A stretch of 64,000 nt of DNA, from the NCBI RefSeq assembly GCF_007565055.1, contig NC_044558.1, forward strand, positions 125,662,235 through 125,726,234. Direction: 5' to 3'. A program made the position numbers and the translations under genes. Origin of the DNA: Rhinopithecus roxellana. Taxonomy: Eukaryota; Chordata; Mammalia; Primates; Cercopithecidae. Shown piece after piece: positions 24,205-36,489 of this stretch. A model generated the notes under the pieces. That model was not told where the DNA came from. It ran no database searches and was given only the letters and a program-made list of their open reading frames with translations. How positions within the stretch are numbered: the first letter of the stretch is position 1; each line of letters begins with the position of its first letter.

Positions 24205-24700
24205 ATATATGGTGTACAACATGATATTTTGACATATACATTGTGGAGTGGCTAAATAAAGCTAATTACTATATACATTTCTTCCCATACTTACTATTTT
24301 TTTGTAGTGAGAACACTTAAGATCTGTCTTACAAATTTTCAAGTATCCAATACATTGTTATTAACCATAATGACTGTGTTGTACAACGGACCTCTTGAAC
24401 TCAGTTCTCCTGTCTAACTGAAATTTTGTATCTTTTGACCAACATCTCCCGAATCTCCCTACCACAGCTTCTGGTGACCACCATTTTACTCTCTGCTCCT
24501 ATTAATTTAACATTTTTAGATTTCACACATAAGTAAGATTATGTAGTATTTCTTTTTCTGTCTAGCTTATTTTACTCAAATAATGTCCTCCAGATCATCC
24601 ATGTTGTCGCAAATGTCAGGATTTCCTTCTTTTTATTAAGGGTGGAAGAGGATTCTATTATATATATGTACTAATTCTACTTATAGAGTAATAGATGAAT
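24205..24700 (-). mobile_element. L1 3' UTR/ORF2 end, L1MA/MB-like
   Basis: Antisense L1 landmarks occur in order: GGTGTACAACATGATATTTTG, ATTGTGGAGTGGCTAAAT, CTTGAACTCAGTTCTCCTG, then CAGATCATCCATGTTGTCGC and TCAGGATTTCCTTCTTTT. It is heavily diverged. Confidence 0.8.
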
Positions 24701-25284
24701 CTTTCATTTATGTTGATTCTCTGACAATGAATATCCACTTAAAATAAAATGATTGGCTCAAGTTTAATACAAAATGTTGAGTCTCAGGTTGTATAAGGTT
24801 TAGAAATATCAGTATAATATTTTGTTTATGCTAGACATTAAACAAATAGTATTTTGGAATGTCTAAAAGCTCTATCTTTATAAAGAATTTCATATTCTAT
24901 TGATTCATTTTTTTCCCTCTTAGGCTAAAGTGAATGAATAAGCAATTTACCTTTTAATAGAACAGCAATGCAGCTAGCACTTAATTTCTAAATAACTTGA
25001 TCGAAACATTTTCCTTTCTCTGGCAGTGTCCTATATTTGAAATAGAAATATTCAAGTAGTTGCATTATTATCTGCATCTGCCTTCATTTGTTTTTCACCC
25101 AGCTGCTAACTAGGTTCAGGTCACTCTACTAAACAACAAAGTGGGAAATTGCTCTTGTAAGCTTCATAATAGCAGAAACCTTATGGGTCTTTTTCACCAC
25201 ATTATAAGGTGAAATAATAGTACTTAGCACAGTACTAGGCAGCTGCTAAGTACCCAGTAGATACTCTAGCAGAACTTTTGACTT
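24701..25284. other. Non-coding DNA with a MIR-like tail
   Basis: Positions about 25185-25270 resemble the end of a MIR (AGTACTTAGCACAGTACTAGG). The rest is unrecognised AT-rich DNA. Confidence 0.35.
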
Positions 25285-25300
25285 AAAAAGTGAGATTCTA

Positions 25301-25604
25301 GGCCTGGTGCGGTGGCTCACGCCTGTAATCCCAGCACTTTGGGAGGCTGAGGTGGGCGGATTATGAGGTCAGGAGATGGAGACCATTCTGGCTAACAGGG
25401 TGAAACTCCGTCTCTACTAAAAATGCAAAAAAATTAGCCGGGCATGGTGGCGGGCGCCTGTAGTCCCAGCTACTCGGAAGGCTGAGGCAGGAGAATGGCA
25501 TGAACCCAGGAGGTGGAGCTTGCAGTGAGCCAAGATCGGCCACTGCACTCCAGCCTGGACGACAGAGTGAGACTCCGTCTCAAAAAAAAAAAAAAAAAAA
25601 AAAA
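25301..25604 (+). mobile_element. Alu
   Basis: Complete Alu from GGCCTGGTGCGGTGGCTCAC to a long A tail. The target-site duplication AAAAAGTGAGAT is at 25285-25296 and 25605-25616. Confidence 0.95.
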
Positions 25605-25616
25605 AAAAAGTGAGAT

Positions 25617-28600
25617 CCTGCTTTGAAATGGGTATATACGAATAACATTAAAAAGAGAATGAGAGGAAAATGTGGAGCATATATGAAATATGCAGGTAGC
25701 CAGCTTCGGAGTCTGGGTCACAACTCTTTATATTAAACTTTAAAGACAACTCTGCTAAGTTCTACCTACTGGCCGAGTGAGTTTTGAAAAATGTTTCCCA
25801 GGTTTTGAGCAAGACTACAGGCTGATGAGTAAGGATGCTTGTAGAACTCATCTTGTAGTGTGTGCTCTGAAAATTGAGGAATTTTGAACAAAGAAATTAC
25901 ATTAGTTTAGAGTGGGGGGAAATAAGCCTATTTGGAAAAAAATAGAAGGTTATATATAATTTGACATTGATTTCTTAATGTCACAAGCAGGAAAGTTTTA
26001 GAAGGCTGTTCACCATGACACTTAAAACTTTGCATCTCACAATAAAATGTATAAACAAAATAACCTAATTAATATTAACACAGTAGATAGGAAATCAAAT
26101 AAACTTGCACTGTAAAGATTGATTTTTAAATAAAATTTGCATTTCATTGTTGAAGCTTGATCATTATGTCTTAAATACTTTACCTAAAACATGGAGTAGA
26201 CTACTACCGGGTAAAACAGAGGCTTTGTATGTTTAAATTTTAGACGTAAGACATAGCCATGAAAAAAGTAAATTTTAGAAAAAGCGTAGTTGTTCTCTGG
26301 ATTTCACTTTTAATTGAAAGTTCTACTAAAATAGGTAAGCATACATGTTAAACAAGGAAAGATAAAATATTGAAGAACATATTTTCAAAGGAAACAAAGT
26401 ACAAGGTACCTTTTTGTACCCTTTCTTGTTAATGAATAATGACTATCAAACTGTTCTAACCTTCATCTTTCAGTTTTATCGAGATTAGATTGTTCCTTTT
26501 CAACCCAGTCCAGCTCTCATAAGTCCTCCTGTAAAATGGATGAGCCTACTTTAATGTGTGGTAAGAGATTTGTAGATCCAAAATGTTTCAATTTTTGAAA
26601 GGACGATTTTTCTTAAATAGTGGCTCATTTTAGGAATTAAAGAGATTTTTAAGGGTTTAGCATAAATGTATTTGGAAAAAATCACTACATGTAAAGCTAT
26701 TTTTAAAGTCATCTATCTTCTCAGAGTTCCAAAGCTAAGAATTGCAGCTCAGGTTATTATTAAAATATAAAGTATGATTGTTTTCCTGTGTGGCATCACC
26801 CTCCACTTCTAGGTCAAGCTCCCATTGTTCTGTAACCTCTCACACCTTTGTAGTTTAGAACAGAAAGGGTACAAGGGTCAGGAGATGGTGTTGTACAATT
26901 GTGAACCTTCAATACTGTAAATATCTTTCCATGAGTAGCCCTGAAAGTGATATAATTTGCAACTTTCTCTTCTCTACCCTTCCATGTAAGAAATCATTCT
27001 TACATAAAACTAATATAAATCTAAAAAGAAGAAAAAGAAAAAGAAAAAAACAGCAACAACAAAAGGTTCCTACGACATATTTTGGAAACAAGAGTAATCC
27101 AATTTATTTGTATTTCCTAAAATTTTCTCCCAGTAAAACAGGCCTGCTTCTGGCGGATCCTGTTTTACCTGGATTTAATTATATAATTTCTTGTGTTGTC
27201 TCAGAGTCTCCACACATTGTTCAATTTCAAGAGCAGTACACCAAAACAATAAACTACCCAATTGACTTGCTAATCTTATAAATATTGTTTTATTTTGCTG
27301 TTTCTTTTCAAATGTTATTAGATTAAAAATATTTAAATTGAAATTTACTATGCGTCCTAAGGTTAAACAAAAAATTAATATCTTTCTAAATTAGAAAAAA
27401 ATTGAACTTATTAAATTCTAACTAAATAAAGAAAATACCTCGATAGTTGAGACTCACAGAATGGCTAGAGTCCCTTTTTCAAGGGCTCACCTCTGCTCCT
27501 GCAAATTGAGACCACTGGTTTCACCACATCCAACCACCTCCATGTTTCAATATATAATAACCTTAGCTGTACTTGGAGGGGAAATATGCTGACCTTACAC
27601 ATTTTTAAAAAAATATATTTTCGTTTGTATATTGCTGATCAGTATGTTTGGCCTGAATTCTGTTTAGCACAGAGAAGCTAATTTATTGTTAGGTTTTTGG
27701 CTTACATCCTCTATTCGTCAGTACAAACCTTTTTTTTTTTTCCATATAACCCTTCAGGGTTTGATGAAAAATAGATTTCCAAACATGCCCAACCTGCCAA
27801 ACAGGAATAAAAGCTTCCAGTGGAAGCATCACGTTCCCTTGAAATAGAAGTGTTTTAGCTTGTGTGAGCGTATTTGACTCTTGAAAAGAAATGAGATCGT
27901 GTTTCATTTCAGGAAGATACATGCGTCAGGTAAGAAACTAAAACAAACTTCCTATACTTAACTACATAGCATGATATTTCGATTCAAATATATCATTGAG
28001 GCAAAATAGCTCTTTAATTATACTGTGATACAAAAATGGTAGATGAATTTAAAATCAGAGCGAGTTTGTGCCGTATTTTGAAACAGAGATATCTGGCTTG
28101 TAAATATTCCCCAAAATCTACAACTAGAAGATTTATCTTTCCTGAATAAACTATTCTTTCTCTCTTTTCCCCTCTCCCTCTGCCTTTTTCTTTCTCTCTC
28201 TCTCCAGCTAGCTGACACCACAGATTGCATTTGATATCATACCATTTCATCAGAGCCTTGAGCTAATTATTTCATTCATGTCTGCTGGTAGATTTTTCTT
28301 AGTGTACACTTTTAGTGTCTTGAAGCTCGTGCCACTAGCCTGTAGATGTCATCTCCATGGTGGCTCCCAGAGGAAATTCTTGTTAAATGGAAGGTGGAAT
28401 TGCTTAACATATGGGATCCAAACTAGCAGCAACTCCTGCTGGAGAGAAGCTCTGTTCTATTTCCATTTCCTGCCTCAGTGCTGGGCTCCGTCTCTCTGCT
28501 GTCTGCCTCCCTCTTTATTGGTAGCTCCCTGAGACCAATGTGAACCTATTGTGTGTCCCAGTTGCTCCCTTATGTTCTTGTCTGATGAATAATTCTATTT

Positions 28601-29800
28601 CTGAAGCTTGGGATTAAGTTAGAGGTAAGATACACCCCATTCTTTCAAACTAATCATCATGTATAACTTGTACATAGTGATCACCTTTTTAAATGTATTA
28701 GCTAATGTAATTTTTGCATATTAGGAAACAGACTGAGAGCGAGGTTAAAGAACACATACCACTCATGTCATTAATAATATTATTAAGAGCTTGGGTTTTA
28801 ATCAAGGTTTTCTTATTCCAACTCAAGGGCTCTTTCCATGACATGTTATTTATTCTCCACGCATATCTATCTGCCATCTAAACCAGGTAAAAAGCAAGTT
28901 TGTGAATTGAGCATAAGAAAATAGCTCACCATGTGTGAGCTGGCAAAAAAAAAAAAAAAAAAAAAAAACGACAACTTCTACCTTCTATAGAAAGGGTTCA
29001 TAGTAAGTAGGCGAGTCTTCACTGATTCATTGAATAAACAAGATCCTGTGATGCCATTGTGAACCCCAAGGCTATGGTTTCACTTTTTCTTGTGCCAGGC
29101 TGGAGTCATTTTAGTCGTGAGGAAGCTCTCTTCAAGGAAGCAAAACATGGTACAATTCTCTTAGAGCTTAGGAAGAAAACATGATGAAGTAATCATTTTC
29201 AATCTAGAAAAGCATCGTATTATATTTCTAACTAAATTATTGCTATTTTCCAAATGTATGATCTGATGAAATGGTATACAGATAATCATAGCAAAAGAAA
29301 AAAAGAATGATTAAATTATTTAGGCATAAATCCATGTTAACCATTATGAGCTCTTAGCAATAGACCTTTTATGACAAAACTCATGAATTTTAAATTATTA
29401 TGATTTATTTTTCTGTTGGCTAAAATATTTTCAAGAGTTTTTCATCTGTAAAATAAGAGTGATGTGTATCTTTGAATTTCTTATGCAAAAATATGTATTT
29501 TTCTTGGCAACCTTATTTTTTATCTCAAAGTTTTTCTAATTTTATTGTGGTTTTTCACTGTGCAAGTTATTTAAAAATGTTTTTTAAGTTTAAAAACATG
29601 AGTTCTGTAACTTATCTTATTTTTACTGATTTTGACTACATTGGGGACAGAGAAAACAGTCTGTACAATACTGACTTTGAATTATATTAAAATTAGCCAA
29701 ATACATGATCAATTTTCATAAGCCATCTTGTCCTTAGAAAGGTGTAAATTCCAGTACTGGATATAGTATCTTATATATGTTCATTTAATTAAGCTTGTTA
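25617..29800. other. AT-rich non-coding DNA
   Basis: About 4.2 kb with no gene or RNA recognised. It holds an A/AAG-rich patch at 27025-27065, a pyrimidine-rich patch at 28149-28205 and an isolated run of 24 As at 28945-28968 not attached to a visible retroelement. Open frames here (for example 26901-27281) are AT-driven with no recognisable domain. Confidence 0.4.
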
Positions 29801-29819
29801 ATTGTATATTTTTGACTGA

Positions 29820-31000
29820 TCACTCTAAAAATGATGTGAGATTACTATTTCTTCCATTATAAATGTGGCTATAGCAGTTTCTCCTTGTAGCAATACAAAC
29901 TGTTGCCATTTAGATTTCAAATGAATTATTTTTAAGTATAAATCTGTGATATGCACCTGGTGAACTGAATCTTTACCTCATAAAGTGTTATTCTTTACCT
30001 TCTGAATTATTTTTTCCAATAGGTCTGTTTTGTCTTTTTAATGTAATGACATCAGTTTTTTGTTGTTGTTGATATTATTACAAATCGTGATACCTTTTTT
30101 CATCTTTTTAATTTTAAGCAGTCATTATCCTTATCCTTCAGTTTCTGGTATATCTGTAACAAATCTCATTTGGCTTTTTTTCTTAATAAAAGGTAACAAT
30201 CTATAGATTTTATATGACATAACCAATTTACATTTATGTGTTTCTGATATATAGCTGTTCATTCCTTCCTCTTAGAGAACATTTATAGTTGTGCTTCAAC
30301 TGAAGGTAGGACAAAGCAATTGTCTGACTTCAGCTGATTGAAACCAGTGCCACCCTTTTCTCATCTTCTCTTCTCACTTAGGAACTTCTTCCAACTTGCT
30401 TGATGTTTGTTGTATTGTTATAGTTTTCATTCTTCTCTTTCTACCAGTAGAAAATATACCCTGTATTATCTGAATATACATTTATTATCTAAAAATTTAA
30501 TATGCATTCTTCAAAAATCAAAATTTATATCTGTACTTTCTCAATATAAAAATTTTTAAAGTTGGATTGCTCGACCCCCACTTATATAGCATTATAGTCT
30601 AGTATTTAATTATATCTTACTTATTTTGCTTTCCAGATTAGAAATTGTTGTTATTGTTTATATAGTCAACGTTAGTTTAGAATTAGCCACATATTTACTA
30701 TCATGTTCACTCACCTCCCCTTCTGGTATTTTCAGACCTTCCCTGGGATAATTTTCCTTCCACTCTTAAGCACATTCTTTAAAAATTTCCATTAATGGTA
30801 ATGTTCTAGAGATAAACAGGTTATGAGAACACATTTTTACTTTGTTCTGCTTTTCGAAATGCAGTTTTGTTGAGTATTGGCTTATATTCGTCATCTTTTT
30901 TCTTCCCCCGAGATCACATTGGCTTCCTCCTTTGTTGTGATATTTTTCCTTAGGTCCCATTATGATTACTTTCTTGTTACTGTGCATCTTTGAGTAGGAG
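29820..31000 (-). mobile_element. Probable very old L1 (L1M/HAL1-like)
   Basis: Weak but ordered antisense matches to old L1: a block around 30175-30240 resembles the start of ORF2 in reverse (AACCAATTTACATTTATGTG), and 30770-30900 resembles inter-ORF/ORF1 sequence. Divergence is high and the boundaries are guesses. Confidence 0.4.
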
Positions 31001-32049
31001 TCATTTTTTTTTCTGGAGACAGCTATTTTTTGGAATATTGCATTTGAGAACAAAAGAAGAAAATCAGCTGTGTGAGCAGACAGGCTGAATTCAGATCTAT
31101 TATTTCTGAACACTTTCTCATCAACACTCAGCCTTGTGAGAAAACTCTCTGGGCGTGGGGAGAAAAACCATCTACCTGGCTCACAGTGCACAGTGTCTTC
31201 TGCAGATTGAGATCAGCGTCACCACTCTTTTCTCTTCTGTCTTACCAGACTAATTACAGCTGTAAAAGTCTGCATGGAACATATGAACACTTGCTCATTC
31301 AGCAAGCCTTTTCCTCAATGATTTTGAGAATTCTCTTTCTTAGAGTCTTCATAACATTCTCATCTCATAGTACTGAAATAATTTTATAAGCATCAGCTTA
31401 TTTCATGGTTATGAGCATTTCTATATTTTTGCATATACACATATATAGCTATTTATTCAAACTCCAAGGAGAAAAGCCTTCTCCAGAATAATTAGTGGCA
31501 AATTTTTCTTTAATCTGTACTTTGGCCACTTGGGCTCTGGTTAAATCCCCTTCTCAAATATGTCCTTGATACTTGGTTTCTGATGTGAGAAAATTATTTT
31601 TTATATTTTAAGTATGTTCATTTATGCTTCATCATTTAAGAAAGTATGAACAAATCCAAAATTAAATGCAAAACAAATGTTTTTGTATGATTTATTGATA
31701 AAAGGATTCAATCTTTAGCAGATGGAAAAGGTAAACATATAAATATAAAGTTAATATTAGTTAATAAATTGAGCTGGTTATAAAATTCCAGAAGTTTCCA
31801 TTAATTCATCTTAAAATACACACTTTTATCTGCTTCATAAATGCCTATATATATTATAATTTACATAAAAATTTCAATAAAATGGTCTTGATGCTTTTAG
31901 CCTACAGTTTTCTGTTACTAATATTGCCTTTCTTGCTTCATTTTGCATGTCGCTCTGTGTGTGTTTGTGTAGGTGTGTATGTTGGAGTAATATATTTGGC
32001 AATGCTTTTAACTTTGCTTTATTTTTTTTATGTGTTTCTGTTACAAAAA
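31001..32049. other. Non-coding DNA, nothing firm
   Basis: This may include further decayed L1 5' sequence on the left. A TG-rich patch lies at about 31955-31985. No gene is recognised. Confidence 0.35.
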
Positions 32050-32060
32050 CTATGCAATAG

Positions 32061-32370
32061 GCCGGGCACAGTGGCTCATGCCTGTAATCCTAGCACTTTG
32101 GGAGGCTGAGGTGTCCATATCACCTGAGGCCAGGAGTTCAAGACCAGCCTGGCCAACATGATGAAACCCTGTCTCTACTAAAAATATAAAAATTAGGCAG
32201 TTGTGGTGGCAGGTGCCTGTAATTCCAGCTACTCGGGAGGCTGAGGCAGAAGAATCGCTTGAACCCGGGAAGCGGAGGTTGCAGTGAGCCGGATCGTGCC
32301 ATTGCACTCCAACCTGGGGAACAAGAGTGAGACTTCGTCAAAAAAAACAAAACAAAACAAAACAAAAACA
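32061..32370 (+). mobile_element. Alu
   Basis: Complete Alu with an AAAAC-repeat tail. The exact target-site duplication CTATGCAATAG is at 32050-32060 and 32371-32381. Confidence 0.96.
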
Positions 32371-32381
32371 CTATGCAATAG

Positions 32382-35200
32382 AAACTTTATATTTGCATAA
32401 TGTTCTTAATCCTATTAACTGCTTATATTTATCATCATTAGATGTCAGTGATCCTAGAGGGCCTGTTCTCTTTGCTATTCTTAAAACATACTTTTAATTT
32501 CCTATATTTCTGCTGAATATAATGTAAATGTTATCACATTTTGATTCCTCTAGTGTTTTGGAAAATACGGACGGTATTTTTCTCCACCTAGTAGGTCTAT
32601 AATACTTAATAACTCTATAGATACAAACAAATATATATGAACTTTTTAAAAAAATTGATAGAAACAGAACAGCATATTTTATCCCCTTTCCTCTAGTAAG
32701 ACAGAAAATTTACCATGCCTTTCAGTTTTAGCTGAAATATAATCTAAGACTCTTCATCTTGCTCATTAATATGGAGTAAATTTTGAAATTATTAAATTAT
32801 ATTTGCAATCATTATTTAGACCTAGTCAATGTTAACTGATTTTTAAAGAGTTACTATTAGTTCCCTCTTACTGAGTTCTTATTTTGATTAAAAATTTGTG
32901 GCCTGATGCACGTTACTCATTAGAAGTGCACAAAGGTTTGTGAGCACTTACATATGTTCGAATATGTTTTAGCTGCTCTCACATACAAAACACAAACTGA
33001 ATTCTTGGTATAGAACATATTTACCTTTAGAACTATGTAGACATAGTTCCATTATCTTAAGGCAGTTTGTCTTTAAAAGTAAACCGTATGTCCAGATGGA
33101 TTTTTCTTTCTCCTCCTCCTTTTTCTTCCTCCTCTCTTCCTCTCTCCCTCCCTCCCTTCTTCCTCCTCCTCCTCATTCTCTTCTTTTTCTTCATTTTTTT
33201 TCATGTTGAGTAAATGCTTCATTTTGAAATTATCACAGTATACATATATTTTCTGGTTATGTAGATATGTGCCATATACATATGCAGATGTGATATGCAT
33301 ATTCAAGGTTTTCTTTTTTTGCCATCTTCAATGTTGGTTGTTTCTACTTTTTCTGATTTATTTTTAGGATTTCCATAATATAGTGATAGTTCTCCTTTCT
33401 ATGAATGTTACAATTGTAGTATCACTTCTTATACATTTCTATCACTTGTTCCTCTTATTCTGTATTCATAGTATTTCTCAATTTTTATTTCAAAATTTAG
33501 TTTTCTGATGTATAAATTCTGCTTTAAGGAATATTTTAAATATGTGACTGAATTTTCAGGTTCTTCACATCTCAGTATCTCATTAAGCTCCATTTTATTG
33601 ACATCTGCCTCTTATTCAATTTCTTTTTTTCATTTTGTTTTGCTACTTTTTAATTTTATAGAGTATTTAATAGAACACATGATTTCTTAATTTTATAAAT
33701 CACATATAACTGTTTTTTATAATTACTTTGTTATACATAGCATTTATTTTTCAGAAGATCTTTTATATCTTGATAAGCATTCACTTTATTTCTTATAGTA
33801 TATTCCCACATCTATATTAACACATTTTTCCCAAGTACTCATCCTTTGAATTCTCTCCATTGATGACTCATAAATAACGTCTGCAGCTTATCTTGCCTAG
33901 TTCCTCTCATTATTGACCTGTTAGAGCATGTTTCTCAGATTTTCAACTAAAGGGATGGTAAATATGAACAGACTTCATCTGATTTCTGGTCACTAGCAGT
34001 CACTTAATTTCTCTAAATTCTGGACTTCATCTATATTGCTTTCATTGTCTGATTGACTATTTTGAGAAGGTATACATATCTAGGTAATTCTAGTCAATAT
34101 GTAGTCCTTCTTTTGCCAGTAGTGAACTGTTTTTGTACTTTCTCATGGCATTTTTTGTATCCCAAATATTCATCCCCCATTCCTACATGATGCATGTCAC
34201 CATAGATGTGACATTTTGCATTAATGCAAATTTTAGTCTTAGAAAGCATGTAGAAAGCTAAGTGGCCATGTGGCCCTCCTTGCTACTGAAAGGTGTTGCT
34301 GTGCAACAGAGCAACCTTATTAGAGTGGTGGAGGGAATTGATCAGACCCTGTATCTCTCAATCCAGCAGTAGCAGGAAAATGAACCATCTCTTTACCATT
34401 TTTTTCAGGCTGGCATATTTATTCTCCTCCAGATACTAAGCAAGTGCCAACCAGTACGTGTGGATGTTCTCCTTCCATTTGTTTAATCCGTTTTGACTGA
34501 CATATGATAAAAATTTAGTTGACTGAATGCATGTCAGTCTTTGTGGTTGGTAATGCTATACTACCAATGAATTTTTTGTTTGCTTATTCAATTCATAAAA
34601 TATTTGCTTAATTTTTTGAAATATGTTACCAGCCAGATACCATTCTATAGCAAGTCAACTGCATTGGTGTTAAGTGTCTTGATTATTATTATTATTATTA
34701 TTCTAAGATTAGAGATATCATTAAGGATATTATATCCTAAAACCACAGTCTATTTGACCAGCTTTTAATTTTATAATTTGTAACCTTTTTCAGGTTGTTG
34801 CAAAGTTTTCTAAATTTTTCTACCTATCTGTTCTTTCACTCAGCCTTCCCATACTAATTCGTTTAACTCTTATACTACATTGATTTTTACATGAATTCCC
34901 ACTGTTGTGTTTCCTATGCAGTGAATCATATGACATAATTCAGATACTTGTTTTAAATCATGAAAATAAAATATGGTCATTCAAACAGTGCATATTAGCC
35001 ATATTTTAAAAAGTAATTTTATGTGGTATATATCATTGTATGTGCTGTGTTCTCAGAAGCATTAAAAGTACCAGTATATTCACCTTATTATTGGTTTTAC
35101 CTACATTTACCTTTCCAAAAAAATTCTAGCTCTTTCTCTAAATCATATTCATATCAAATATATCATTCACCATAACAATAACTTTGTCGAAGATTCAGTC
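32382..35200. other. AT-rich non-coding DNA
   Basis: About 2.8 kb without a recognised gene. It includes the pyrimidine tract at 33097-33202 and a (TTA)n run at 34682-34702. Parts of 33840-34400 may be decayed L1 5' sequence, which I cannot confirm. Confidence 0.4.
33097..33202. repeat. Pyrimidine-rich tract (CTT/CCT/TCCC)
   Basis: About 105 bases almost wholly C and T on the + strand, including TCCTCCTCC and CCCTCCCTCCC. The minus-strand frame through it reads poly-Glu/Arg and is not a gene. Confidence 0.9.
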
Positions 35201-35216
35201 GAAACTTAGATTTCTT

Positions 35217-35513
35217 TCTTTCTGTTTTTTAAACAGAGTCTCACTCTATCACCCAGGCTGGAGTGCAGTGGTGCATATCGGTGCCCCAACCTCCACCTCC
35301 CGGGCTTAAACAATTCTCATGCCTCAGCCTCCCAAGTATCTGGGATTATAGCTGTGCATCACCACGCTTGGCAATTTTTTTTTTTTATTTTTCAGGAGAG
35401 ATGGGGTTTTGCCATTTTGACCAGGCTGGTCTTGAACTCCTGGCCTCAAGTCTATCCTCCTGCCTCAGCCTCCCAAAGTGCTGGTATTACAGGTGTGAGC
35501 CACTGTGCCAGCT
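35217..35513 (-). mobile_element. Alu
   Basis: Antisense Alu with a short T/C-rich tail. The exact target-site duplication GAAACTTAGATTTCTT is at 35201-35216 and 35514-35529. Confidence 0.96.
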
Positions 35514-35529
35514 GAAACTTAGATTTCTT

Positions 35530-36190
35530 AAGAACCTATATCCTCATGCTAACAATTATGTTAGTATTAGACATCACTAAGTAGTTTTTCATATTTTTGA
35601 TATTTTGAATAATTAATTCACCTATAAATTTAATTTTTTTGGTGAAAAACATCCACATGTTTCTAGCCACTAGAACAGCAATAGATACATCGGGGTATGT
35701 GTAGTTTATCTCCCGTCTCCTGCATCTGGCAGAGGGCAGTAATGAAGCATTACCTCCCCTAAGTTTTCCTCATCCATACAAGTCTTCTCAAACCATGTCC
35801 TGGAAAGTGACTACCATGTACTGGCAAGTGACTACCATGTAATGAGATTTCATTTAAGAGCTATAACTATTTACCACTTTGGTTTCAGAACAATATTAGA
35901 GTTCTCCAAAGAAGAAACTATTATGGAATTGTTTCTGCTACTTACTTCCATTCACAGTGAAATATTCATACAAACCTTTTGCATGAGTGGAAAATTTTGC
36001 TGCATTACATTGGTAATTAACAATAACATACAAAATGGAAATAAAGATGACAATATACATTCTTTTATTATTATCAGTTAAAATGCATAGAATCAGTTAA
36101 ATAAAACAGATAAAATTAATGGATTAAGGGATACATCCAAATAGCAATTATAAAATGATGTGGCTACTATTTGTCAGACACTGATAAGTT
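35530..36190. other. Spacer between two antisense Alus
   Basis: No gene is recognised. It contains a 21-bp tandem duplication (AAGTGACTACCATGTACTGGC and partner) at about 35805-35841. Confidence 0.5.
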
Positions 36191-36489
36191 ACTTTTTTTT
36201 TTTTTTTGAGATGGCATCTCGCTCTGTTGCCCAGGCTGGAGTGCAGTGGCGGGATCTTAGCTCACTGCAACCTTCACTTCCCAAGTTCAAGCAGTTCTCC
36301 TGCCTCAGCCTCCCATGTAGCTGGGATTATAGGTGTGAGCCACCATGCCCTTCTAATTTTTGTATTTTTAGTGAAGAGGGGGTGTCACCACATTGGCCAG
36401 GCTGGTCTCAAACTCCCAGCCTCAGGTGATGCACCCACCTCTGCCTCCCAAAGTGTTGGAATTACAGGTATGAGCCACTGAGCATGGCC
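36191..36489 (-). mobile_element. Alu
   Basis: Antisense Alu from TTTTTTTGAGATGGCATCTCG to a decayed head complement (GAGCATGGCCC). Target-site duplication is not clear. Confidence 0.93.

Noticed and set aside
28945..28968. Isolated 24-A run as a processed pseudogene tail
   Set aside because: The 5' side shows no coding or SINE-like sequence and no target-site duplication could be seen.
31072..31389. 105-codon + frame overlapping a 141-codon minus frame
   Set aside because: No recognisable domain on either strand; the region is probably decayed L1 5' sequence.
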